Shown here in pieces: positions 16,131 through 23,129 of a stretch of DNA of 64,000 bases (the first letter of the stretch is position 1; every line of letters starts with the position of its first letter). The notes below the pieces were generated by a model. The model was not told where the DNA came from. It did no database searches and worked only from the letters and a program-made list of their open reading frames with translations. Origin of the DNA: Defluviitaleaceae bacterium (GTDB taxonomy: Bacteria; Bacillota; Clostridia; Lachnospirales; WQUN01); NCBI GenBank assembly GCA_009788055.1, contig WQSG01000006.1, positions 1-64,000 on the forward strand. Direction: 5' to 3'. Both the position numbers and the translations under genes were made by a program.

Positions 16131-17429
16131 CTATTCTCCATTCAATATGAATTCCTGTGCCCAGCCCTCCGCTTCGCGGATATCGTGCAGGGACGTTACG
16201 CTTCTTACATTATATATGCCAAATGCCTTGTCCATTATTTCGGAAATGCCGTAGAAAGAAATCCTATCTTGCAAAAACTCGCCCACAGCCCACTCGTTAA
16301 TATAATTCATCACGGCAGGAAGTGTCCCGCCCACCTTAGCCGCATGAATCGCCAACGACAAACACGGAAATTTTTGAACATCAGGCGGCTCAAAAGTAAG
16401 CGCACCACACTTCAAGAAGTCTAACCTCGGAAACTCCGTCTTAACCCGCGAAGGCGCGGAAAGCGCGTACAATATCGGCAACCGCATATCAGGCAAGCCC
16501 ATCTGCGCCACAACCGACCCGTCACAAAACTGCACCATAGAATGCACAATACTCTGCGGATGAACCAGCACCTCAATCGCTTCAGGCGGCTGCCCAAAAA
16601 GATGCATCGCCTCAATCAACTCCAAGCCCTTATTCATCAACGTAGCACTGTCAACAGTAATCTTCGCACCCATATCCCAATTAGGATGCTTCAAAGCATC
16701 CACCGCTTTTGCCCCCGAAATCCGCGCCCGTTCCCACCCCCGAAAAGGCCCCCCCGAAGCAGTAAGTAAAATTTTTTCCACTCTCTTTTCTACGCCTTGC
16801 CCCGCAGGGGCGTCCCCCTTCACCCGCGATGCCAGCCCCGTCGGGGAGTTCCCGACGCACGAGTATAGCGCAAGCGATGTGCGGCGGGAACTCCCCGAGG
16901 TAGGGGCGGGGCAAGCAGAAGCCCCCTCCGCAGAAGCCCCAAGCCCAAGGCACGCCCCTCCAATGCACTGCCATATAGCAGAATGCTCACTATCTATGGG
17001 CGTAACCCGCACACCCTTCTCCCGCGCAAGCCCCATAACAAGCTCCCCCGCAGAAACCAGCGTTTCTTTATTTGCCAACGCAATGTCTTTCCCTGCGGAA
17101 ATCGCCGCCAAAGTAGGCGCAAGCCCCGCCCGCCCAACAAGCGCGTTCACCACTATGTCGGCGTTAGTTTCGGTGGCGCAGGAAATTAAACCGTCTTCGC
17201 CCGTCAAAACTTCGCCCGAAAATTTGCACCGCTCAAGCAAAGAGGAAGCCGCCGCACCATCAGGTACCCAAACAACTTGCGGCGCGAATTCTTCCACCAA
17301 AGTCGCAAGTGCCGCCATGTTTGAATATCCGCTTAACGCAACAACTTGGGCGTTGGGCAAACAGGAACGAACAACGTCCAGCGTCTGCAATCCAATCGAA
17401 CCCGTAGCCCCCAAAACCGCCAGCTTCAT
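16131..17429 (-). CDS. dxr: 1-deoxy-D-xylulose 5-phosphate reductoisomerase with an in-frame insertion
   Basis: The MEP-pathway enzyme that forms methylerythritol phosphate with NADPH. The N-terminal LGATGSIGLQTLD is the NADPH fold. NKETLVSAGE and PIDSEHSAIWQ bind metal and substrate. HPNWDMGAKITVDSATLMNKG and the C-terminal domain complete the family pattern. The protein is 432 residues against about 380-400 usually. The extra length is an insertion of about 45 residues between SAIWQCIGG and VEKILLTASGGPF, encoded largely by a palindromic element (16796-16915). The open frame is intact, so the enzyme may still work. The ATG at 17429 overlaps the cdsA stop by four bases. An alternative start lies at 17441. 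Confidence 0.93.
   Translation of the reverse strand: MKLAVLGATGSIGLQTLDVVRSCLPNAQVVALSGYSNMAALATLVEEFAPQVVWVPDGAAASSLLERCKFSGEVLTGEDGLISCATETNADIVVNALVGRAGLAPTLAAISAGKDIALANKETLVSAGELVMGLAREKGVRVTPIDSEHSAIWQCIGGACLGLGASAEGASACPAPTSGSSRRTSLALYSCVGNSPTGLASRVKGDAPAGQGVEKRVEKILLTASGGPFRGWERARISGAKAVDALKHPNWDMGAKITVDSATLMNKGLELIEAMHLFGQPPEAIEVLVHPQSIVHSMVQFCDGSVVAQMGLPDMRLPILYALSAPSRVKTEFPRLDFLKCGALTFEPPDVQKFPCLSLAIHAAKVGGTLPAVMNYINEWAVGEFLQDRISFYGISEIMDKAFGIYNVRSVTSLHDIREAEGWAQEFILNGE
16796..16915. repeat. Nested palindromic element inserted in frame in dxr
   Basis: Exactly 120 bases (40 codons). An outer stem CTTGCCCCGC (16796-16805) pairs with GCGGGGCAAG (16906-16915). An inner 19-bp stem (16842-16860 with 16879-16897, core CGGGGAGTTCCCG, one mismatch) encloses an 18-base loop. 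Smaller hairpins (GCCCC-GCA-GGGGC and CCCCG-T-CGGGG) lie between. The sequence is much more GC-rich and more structured than the surrounding gene, and it encodes a low-complexity Ser/Ala/Gly/Pro segment absent from other Dxr proteins. Confidence 0.8.
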
Positions 17430-18253
17430 ATCATCAACCATATCATCACATTCATCACCATATACACAATGGGCGCGACAGTTAAAATACTATCAAGCCT
17501 ATCCATAACGCCGCCATGCCCGGGAAAAACATTTCCGAAATCCTTTATCTCGCAGTGGCGTTTGACGGCAGAAGCCGCAAGGTCGCCAATGATGGAAAAC
17601 AACGCGCCAAGGAAAGAAATCACGCCTGAAATAAGTACAATATACTCCACGTTTTCGGGATAGGCGGAAAAATGCGAAACCGCCAACCCGTACAAAAGCC
17701 CAATAAGCGTTGCGCCAACCACACCGCCAATAAGCCCTTCCAAAGATTTTGAAGGACTGGGCGTATTTTTCAGCTTCCTTTTCCCAAACAGCGAGCCTGT
17801 GAAATACGCAAACGTATCACAGCCAAAACACGCCGTAAAAATCAACCAAACATAGTAATACCCCAGAGGGTGTTCCCGTACAAGCACCACGAAAGACAGT
17901 AAAAACGGCACATACAAAAAGCCGTAAACGGTAGAAATACACTCGCTCATAGGCAATTTGCGGAAGAAAACCACAAGGCAAGTTTGCACCGTGATAATAA
18001 AAAGCGTAAGCGCGATAAGCAACCAATACCCCGCGCCAAAAACAAAAATCGCGACAAAGTAGCCCACCGTCGCAAGATACCCGATTATGTGAATCAGCCT
18101 GTCTTTTTTGGAGAACGCCAAATAAAACTCACGCAAGCCAACCAGCGCGGCAATACCGCACGCAAACAAAAGCGGCAAATCGCCCACGTAAATAAGCCAC
18201 AAAACCACGGGCAAGCCCAAAATAGTTGTAATTGAGCGTTTAACCAACGTCAT
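17426..18253 (-). CDS. cdsA: Phosphatidate cytidylyltransferase
   Basis: A 275-residue polytopic membrane enzyme that makes CDP-diacylglycerol from phosphatidate and CTP. The C-terminal family signature is clear: SAVKRHCEIKDFGNVFPGHG followed by GVMDRLDS (about residues 232-258), with the catalytic Asp/Lys pattern. Seven to eight hydrophobic segments precede it. It overlaps frr by four bases upstream and dxr by four bases downstream (ATGA junctions), so translation is probably coupled. In most Bacillota uppS lies between frr and cdsA; here it is absent. Confidence 0.95.
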   Translation of the reverse strand: MTLVKRSITTILGLPVVLWLIYVGDLPLLFACGIAALVGLREFYLAFSKKDRLIHIIGYLATVGYFVAIFVFGAGYWLLIALTLFIITVQTCLVVFFRKLPMSECISTVYGFLYVPFLLSFVVLVREHPLGYYYVWLIFTACFGCDTFAYFTGSLFGKRKLKNTPSPSKSLEGLIGGVVGATLIGLLYGLAVSHFSAYPENVEYIVLISGVISFLGALFSIIGDLAASAVKRHCEIKDFGNVFPGHGGVMDRLDSILTVAPIVYMVMNVMIWLMI

Positions 18254-18798
18254 ACGGTCATTATTTCCTTATTTTTTGCCTCAACTTTTTTATCAAGTTC
18301 GGCGATATACTTATCCGTGAGGTTCTGAATTTCTTTTTCAAGTTGCTTTAAATCGTCTTCGGTAATTTCAGATTTCTTTTGCGATTTTGCAAACGCGTCC
18401 ATTGCTTCGCGGCGAATATTCCTTATGGAAACCTTGGAGTCTTCGCCTTTCTTTTTGATGTCTTTGGCAAGGTCTTTGCGGCGTTCTTCCGTAAGTTCGG
18501 GGAAAACAAGCCTGATTACTTTGCCGTCATTTGTGGGATTAATGCCGATATCCGAAGCCTGAATGGCTTTTTCAATTTCTTTCAGCATATTTGATTCCCA
18601 CGGCGCGATTTGCAAAAGACGCGCCTCGGGAACGGTAATGTTTCCCACTTGGCTGACAGGAACGTCACTGCCGTAGTAATTTACCATCAACCTATCCAAC
18701 ACACGCGGGTTTGCGCGCCCAACGCGTATTGTTGAAAATTCTTCCTCTAAAACAGCGATTGTTTTTTTCATACGCTCTTCAAAATTTTTCGTATCCAT
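18250..18798 (-). CDS. frr: Ribosome recycling factor
   Basis: A 182-residue protein that, with EF-G, splits post-termination ribosomes. The N-terminal EFSTIRVGRANPRVLDRL, the central PEARLLQIAPWE and IQASDIGINPTNDG, and the C-terminal RRKDLAKDIKKKGEDSKVSI helices are diagnostic, and the length matches the family (about 185). It follows pyrH after 15 bases with AAGGAAG ahead of its ATG, the usual order in bacteria. Confidence 0.97.
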   Translation of the reverse strand: MDTKNFEERMKKTIAVLEEEFSTIRVGRANPRVLDRLMVNYYGSDVPVSQVGNITVPEARLLQIAPWESNMLKEIEKAIQASDIGINPTNDGKVIRLVFPELTEERRKDLAKDIKKKGEDSKVSIRNIRREAMDAFAKSQKKSEITEDDLKQLEKEIQNLTDKYIAELDKKVEAKNKEIMTV

Positions 18799-18813
18799 TA
18801 CAAAACTTCCTTT

Positions 18814-19545
18814 CTATTCGTGCCAAAGTTCTACTGCGTAAACCCCAATGTAAGTGCCGTTTAAGTTTCCCGTTTCGGGATAAGAACCCGCAAGTGTTAT
18901 GCTGTTGTGTGCGTTAAGCGAAAACACGTAGGAAGAAATCCCCGCTTCAAGGGCTATGTGCAACGCGCTCATATCCGCAACGTGCAGATTGTTTTTGATT
19001 GCCGTGCGGTAACTTAATGTACGGTATTTTTTCGCAGACGGATTTTTGTGCGGGTCATCGTCGTAAACGCCGTCCGTGTTTTTTGCAAACAGAATGCAAT
19101 CCGCGTCAAGTTCTGCCGCCCGTAATGCTGTGATGGTATCCGTGGAAAATAACGGATGCCCCAGCCCCGCCGCGTTTATTACAACCGTGCCGCTTTCAAG
19201 CATTTCAAGCGCGGCGTCTTTGTTGTATAATTCGGTCATGTTACCTACGGGAAACGGCGTTACAACCTTCGCTTTCTGCCCAAGCCGACGGAATGCGTCT
19301 TGCAGGTACAGCGCGTTCATTACCGTGGCAAGCATTCCCATTTGGTCGGCTTTTACCCTGTCCATTTCGGGTGCGGCTTGCCGTCCGCGCCAAAGATTAC
19401 CGCCGCCAACCACAAGCGCGACTTGCACATGAGTCCGCACCAAAAGTATAATCTGGGCTACAATAGAATTAATAATCATGTCATCATAACCGGATTCGTT
19501 TCCGATTGCTTCCCCGCTAAGTTTAATTATAATTCGGTTTAGCAT
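18814..19545 (-). CDS. pyrH: UMP kinase
   Basis: A 243-residue amino-acid-kinase-fold enzyme that phosphorylates UMP to UDP. Landmarks are IIIKLSGEAIGNESG at the N-terminus, VVGGGNLWRGR (about 46-56) and the ADQMGMLATVMNAL helix. FAKNTDGVYDDDP is the ATP/Mg region. The ATG at 19545 is chosen because the fold begins with MLNRIIIKLSGEA and GGGTG stands upstream. An upstream in-frame start would add 16 unrelated residues. It heads the pyrH-frr-cdsA-dxr-rseP-ispG operon. rpsB and tsf, often adjacent, are not here. Confidence 0.96.
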   Translation of the reverse strand: MLNRIIIKLSGEAIGNESGYDDMIINSIVAQIILLVRTHVQVALVVGGGNLWRGRQAAPEMDRVKADQMGMLATVMNALYLQDAFRRLGQKAKVVTPFPVGNMTELYNKDAALEMLESGTVVINAAGLGHPLFSTDTITALRAAELDADCILFAKNTDGVYDDDPHKNPSAKKYRTLSYRTAIKNNLHVADMSALHIALEAGISSYVFSLNAHNSITLAGSYPETGNLNGTYIGVYAVELWHE

Positions 19546-19619
19546 TGGTTTCACCCTTTTCCATAGGAAAATTTCTAAGAAAAAATATAACATAATTTAC
19601 AAGTAAAGGATAGACAAAA

Positions 19620-20651
19620 ATGGAACAAAAAAAACTAAAAGCTGAGCTTTCACGGGGCGAGTTAAAAAGAACATATTTATTACACGGCAAGGAAAAATTT
19701 TTGGTGTCGCATTATGCGCGGGAAATTGAAAAAATCTGCGGCGCGAAAAATAAAGATTTATTCGACGGCGCGATACCCGCAGAGCAAATAATTATGGCGG
19801 CGGAAACCCTGCCGTTCTCCTTTGACGCGGCGGAAAAACGCTTAATCATCGTGCGCGACTCCAAACTTTTTGCGATGGCGAAAAAGGGCGATGAATCGGA
19901 AACGGAAACGGAAACCGCAAGCGGGCGCAAAGCCGATTCCGAAAAAATGGCGGAATATCTGCCAAAAATCCCGCAAGACACAGTGATTATCTTCATAGAG
20001 TCCGATGTAGACAAACGCACCCGCCTATACAAAAAGGTGGCGGAACTGGACGGCGTGGTGGATTTCGCCCCCCTCGCCCCGCACGAACTTACGAAATGGA
20101 TTTCGCACCACGCAAAACAGCACGGAAAACAATTTTCTGCGGGCGCGGCAGAGTTGCTTTTGCGCACCTGCGGCACGGATATGTTCAATTTAAAAAACGA
20201 AACCGACAAATTAATCCACCACAGCGGCAACACATCTAATGAAATAACACGCAACGATATTGCGGAAATTTGCACACCAACGCTGGAGTCACGCATATTC
20301 GATTTGCTTAAAGCCATGGGAAACCGCCGCACATCTGCCGCGCTGAAAATGTACAACGATATGCTAACCCTCAAGGAATCCCCCTTCATGATACTCGCCA
20401 TGATTATCCGCCAACTTCGCATAACGCTTTTGTGCAAGTGTCTTGCAGAAAAAAACACGCCGCGTCCGCAAATTGTGAAAGAGTTAAAGCTTCACGAATT
20501 TGCGATAAGCGAAGCAATTTCGCAGGGCAGGGGGGTTACATCCGAGAAACTTATATCCGCGCTGGAAAATTGCCAAAATACGGATATCCGCATAAAGTCC
20601 GGTCTTATAACCGCAGAAATAGGCGTAGAAATGCTGGTTATGTCGCAATAA
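19620..20651 (+). CDS. holA: DNA polymerase III delta subunit
   Basis: A 343-residue clamp-loader subunit that opens the beta sliding clamp. The N-terminal YLLHGKEKFLVSHYAREI (about residues 19-36) and the PFSFDAAEKRLIIVRD segment are typical of HolA. So are the central TLESRIFDLLKAMGNRR block and the C-terminal helical collar domain. An acidic stretch rich in Glu/Thr (ESETETETA, about 91-99) is unusual and looks like local expansion. It is divergent from pyrH, with 74 bases between the two starts, and stands about 100 bases ahead of ftsZ. Confidence 0.92.
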   Translation: MEQKKLKAELSRGELKRTYLLHGKEKFLVSHYAREIEKICGAKNKDLFDGAIPAEQIIMAAETLPFSFDAAEKRLIIVRDSKLFAMAKKGDESETETETASGRKADSEKMAEYLPKIPQDTVIIFIESDVDKRTRLYKKVAELDGVVDFAPLAPHELTKWISHHAKQHGKQFSAGAAELLLRTCGTDMFNLKNETDKLIHHSGNTSNEITRNDIAEICTPTLESRIFDLLKAMGNRRTSAALKMYNDMLTLKESPFMILAMIIRQLRITLLCKCLAEKNTPRPQIVKELKLHEFAISEAISQGRGVTSEKLISALENCQNTDIRIKSGLITAEIGVEMLVMSQ

Positions 20652-20681
20652 CAGATTGTGTAAAATTTTTTTAAAGAGGAA

Positions 20682-20711
20682 TGGACAAATTATATTTTTT
20701 TGTGTTATTAT
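20682..20711 (+). promoter_or_regulatory. Candidate ftsZ promoter
   Basis: TGGACA (20682-20687), an 18-base AT-rich spacer and TATTAT (20706-20711) lie about 40 bases upstream of the ftsZ start. The match is good but not perfect. Confidence 0.5.
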
Positions 20712-20750
20712 GATGATTGATGAAAATTAATCTGCCGGGGGGTACCCACG

Positions 20751-21911
20751 TTGATAGATATTGACAATGTACATGAGTTAAAAGCCCGTATAAAAGTAAT
20801 CGGTGTAGGCGGTGGCGGAAACAACGCCGTTGACCGCATGGTAGCCGACGGGATTGAAAACATAGAGTTTATTTCCGCAAACACGGATAATAAGGCATTA
20901 GCAAAGTCCAAAGCGGCAACCAGAATCCAACTGGGCGAAAAATTGACAAGAGGGCTTGGCGCGGGCGGTAAGCCCGAAACAGGCCGCCGTTCTGCGGAAG
21001 AAACACGGGACGTGCTTGCCAATGCCATAGACAATACAGACTTGCTGTTTATCACCGCAGGAATGGGCGGCGGAACAGGAACAGGTGCGGCTCCCGTTAT
21101 TGCGGCAATTGCGCGGGAAATGGGAATATTAACCGTTGGCGTTGTTACAAAACCTTTCTCTTTTGAGGGTGGGCCGCGTATGCGCAACGCGATTGCGGGC
21201 ATAAATGAACTGCGCAAAAGTGTTGACACGCTGGTAATTATCCCCAACGAGCGGCTTCTGTCTATCGTTGGCGATGATGTTTCCCTCGTGGACGCATTCC
21301 GCCGTGCAGACGAAGTTCTGCACCAAGGCGTGATTGGAATAAGCGGCGTTATCCTTGATGACGGGCTTGTAAACCTAGACTTTGCAGACGTTAGAACCGT
21401 CATGGAAGACCAAGGCGTTGCCCACATGGGAATCGGACGCGCTTCAGGCAAAGGCAAAATAGAAACCGCAATCAAAGAAGCCATAAACAGCCCGCTTTTG
21501 GAAACATCCATAAGCGGCGCGAAAGCCGTAATAATCAGCTTCACAGGCGACAACAGCATGGGACTGAAAGACCTTTCTGCTGCGGCAAACTTCGTAGGCT
21601 CTGCCCTTGACCCTGACGCGGAAGTTATGTTCGGCGCGACCATTGATGACAGTCTCAAGGATGAAGTTCGTGTTACGGTTGTTGCAACGGGCTTAAACGA
21701 AGAAGCGGCTCTTTCCGCAGGGGCAAGCGCGAACCGCCGCCCCGCAGACCCATATGCAAATCAAAACAGAGACGACCACCCGCCCGATATCCAAGAAGCC
21801 ATGGAAGAACGCGAAGAACTGAAACCAATTCGCGAATCCAATTTCCGTTTAATCAACGAGGACATCACACCGCCTTTCCTTCGCGATTGGAAAAAGCGTT
21901 CCGACAGGTAA
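20751..21911 (+). CDS. ftsZ: Cell division protein FtsZ
   Basis: A 386-residue tubulin-like GTPase that forms the division ring. It shows IKVIGVGGGGNNAVDRM (about 14-30), NTDNKALAKS and the tubulin signature AGMGGGTGTGAAPV (about 103-116). The T7 region follows and includes NLDFADVRTVM. The C-terminal linker is short and ends in PPFLRDWKKRSDR, a slightly extended form of the conserved peptide bound by FtsA and SepF. Translation appears to begin at TTG (20751) behind a strong CCGGGGGGT site. No ATG lies near the domain start. It stands outside the usual division and cell-wall cluster, with no ftsA or ftsQ beside it. Confidence 0.97.
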   Translation: MIDIDNVHELKARIKVIGVGGGGNNAVDRMVADGIENIEFISANTDNKALAKSKAATRIQLGEKLTRGLGAGGKPETGRRSAEETRDVLANAIDNTDLLFITAGMGGGTGTGAAPVIAAIAREMGILTVGVVTKPFSFEGGPRMRNAIAGINELRKSVDTLVIIPNERLLSIVGDDVSLVDAFRRADEVLHQGVIGISGVILDDGLVNLDFADVRTVMEDQGVAHMGIGRASGKGKIETAIKEAINSPLLETSISGAKAVIISFTGDNSMGLKDLSAAANFVGSALDPDAEVMFGATIDDSLKDEVRVTVVATGLNEEAALSAGASANRRPADPYANQNRDDHPPDIQEAMEEREELKPIRESNFRLINEDITPPFLRDWKKRSDR

Positions 21912-21929
21912 AACCCAATGCATAAAATT

Positions 21930-21976
21930 TAACAAAAAGTCCAACCTAATCTCAAATGATTTTAGGAAGGACTTTT
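21930..21976 (+). terminator. Terminator of ftsZ overlapping the ribosome binding site of the next gene
   Basis: AAAAGTCC-AACCTAA pairs with TTTTAGG-AAGGACTTTT around a short loop and ends in a T run. The right arm contains AGGAAGG, the Shine-Dalgarno sequence of the carboxypeptidase start at 21980. The layout repeats that seen ahead of bioY. Confidence 0.65.
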
Positions 21977-21979
21977 TTA

Positions 21980-23128
21980 ATGAGAAAATTTATTTTGTCG
22001 GCAATTATTGCTGTGTTTTTGGCAGTGCCTGTTTTCGCGGATGTTTCAATTGACGCGAAAGCAAGCCTTTTGATGGAGGCAGAAACGGGCAAAATTTTGC
22101 ACGAGTTTAACGCCCACGAGAAGCTTCCGCCCGCGTCCGTGACGAAAGTAATGACCATGCTTCTTATCTACGAGGCGTTGGCGCAAGAGCGCATTAAGTG
22201 GGACGACATGGTTACGGTTAGTGCGCACGCGGCTTCCATGGGTGGGTCGCAGATTTTCTTGGAGCAGGAAGAAAAGCAAAGCGTGCGGGACTTAACAAAG
22301 TCCATTGTAATTGCGTCTGCGAATGATGCCGCCGTTGCAATGGCAGAATTTGTTGCGGGAAGCGAAGAGGCATTTGTTACGCAAATGAACAACAAAGCCC
22401 GCGCACTTGGCATGGAGAACACGCAATTCAAGAACGCTTGCGGGCTGGACGCGGAGGGGCATTTTACAACCGCCCATGATATCGCGCTGATGTCTCGCGA
22501 ATTGATAATGAAATATCCCGACGTGTTCGATTACACCAAAACGCGATTGGATAAAATCACCCACAAAACCGCTCGCGGCGAAGAGGAATTCGGGCTTACC
22601 AACACCAACCGTCTTATTCGCAGTTATTCCGGCGCGACGGGGCTTAAAACAGGTTCTACTTCGCAGGCTATGTATTGTATTTCTGCCACCGCCGAAAAAG
22701 AGGGGATGCAGTTAATCGCCGTTGTTCTTGCCGCTCCCGACCCAGCAATTCGTTTCGACGGCGCAATGAAACTTCTGGATTACGGTTACGCAAACTACGC
22801 GTTAATCGCAAAAGAAGAAACAGGTACGCCCATGGGTGAAATCCAAATTTACAAAGGCGAAGCTGAATTTTCGCCCGTTGTGATAAAAGAGCAAGTGAAT
22901 ATGCTTGCCCCAAAAGGCAAACACATTACCCTTGACGGGCAAATTCAAATAAGCGAACCACTTACCGCACCCGTTGCCCAAGGTCATGCCGCAGGCGAAG
23001 TAATTTACACATGGGAAGGTAACGAGGTGGGTCGCTCGCAACTAATCATCCCCGAAGATATCCCTCGCGCTTCCGTTACAACAATAACCGAACGGCTTTT
23101 CAGACGATGGTTTTTTGCGGAAAATTAA
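21980..23128 (+). CDS. D-alanyl-D-alanine carboxypeptidase (S11, PBP5/DacF type)
   Basis: A 382-residue exported enzyme that trims the terminal D-Ala of peptidoglycan stem peptides. It has a signal peptide (residues 1-20, ending VPVFA). All three penicillin-binding-protein motifs are visible: SVTK with the catalytic Ser53 (53-56), SAN (113-115) and KTG (223-225). The C-terminal beta domain (about 275-355) and an Arg/Phe-rich tail (RLFRRWFF) that could form a membrane-attaching amphipathic helix are like those of DacF. The ATG at 21980 has AGGAAGG upstream. A start eight codons earlier would spoil the signal peptide. Confidence 0.95.
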   Translation: MRKFILSAIIAVFLAVPVFADVSIDAKASLLMEAETGKILHEFNAHEKLPPASVTKVMTMLLIYEALAQERIKWDDMVTVSAHAASMGGSQIFLEQEEKQSVRDLTKSIVIASANDAAVAMAEFVAGSEEAFVTQMNNKARALGMENTQFKNACGLDAEGHFTTAHDIALMSRELIMKYPDVFDYTKTRLDKITHKTARGEEEFGLTNTNRLIRSYSGATGLKTGSTSQAMYCISATAEKEGMQLIAVVLAAPDPAIRFDGAMKLLDYGYANYALIAKEETGTPMGEIQIYKGEAEFSPVVIKEQVNMLAPKGKHITLDGQIQISEPLTAPVAQGHAAGEVIYTWEGNEVGRSQLIIPEDIPRASVTTITERLFRRWFFAEN

Positions 23129-23129
23129 T

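Noticed and set aside
16131..17429. dxr considered a pseudogene because of the insertion
   Set aside because: The frame is open from start to stop, both flanking halves keep all family motifs, and the inserted length is a multiple of three.
20708..21658. 316-codon frame antisense to ftsZ
   Set aside because: FtsZ is unmistakable on the other strand; the antisense product is Ser/Pro-rich nonsense.
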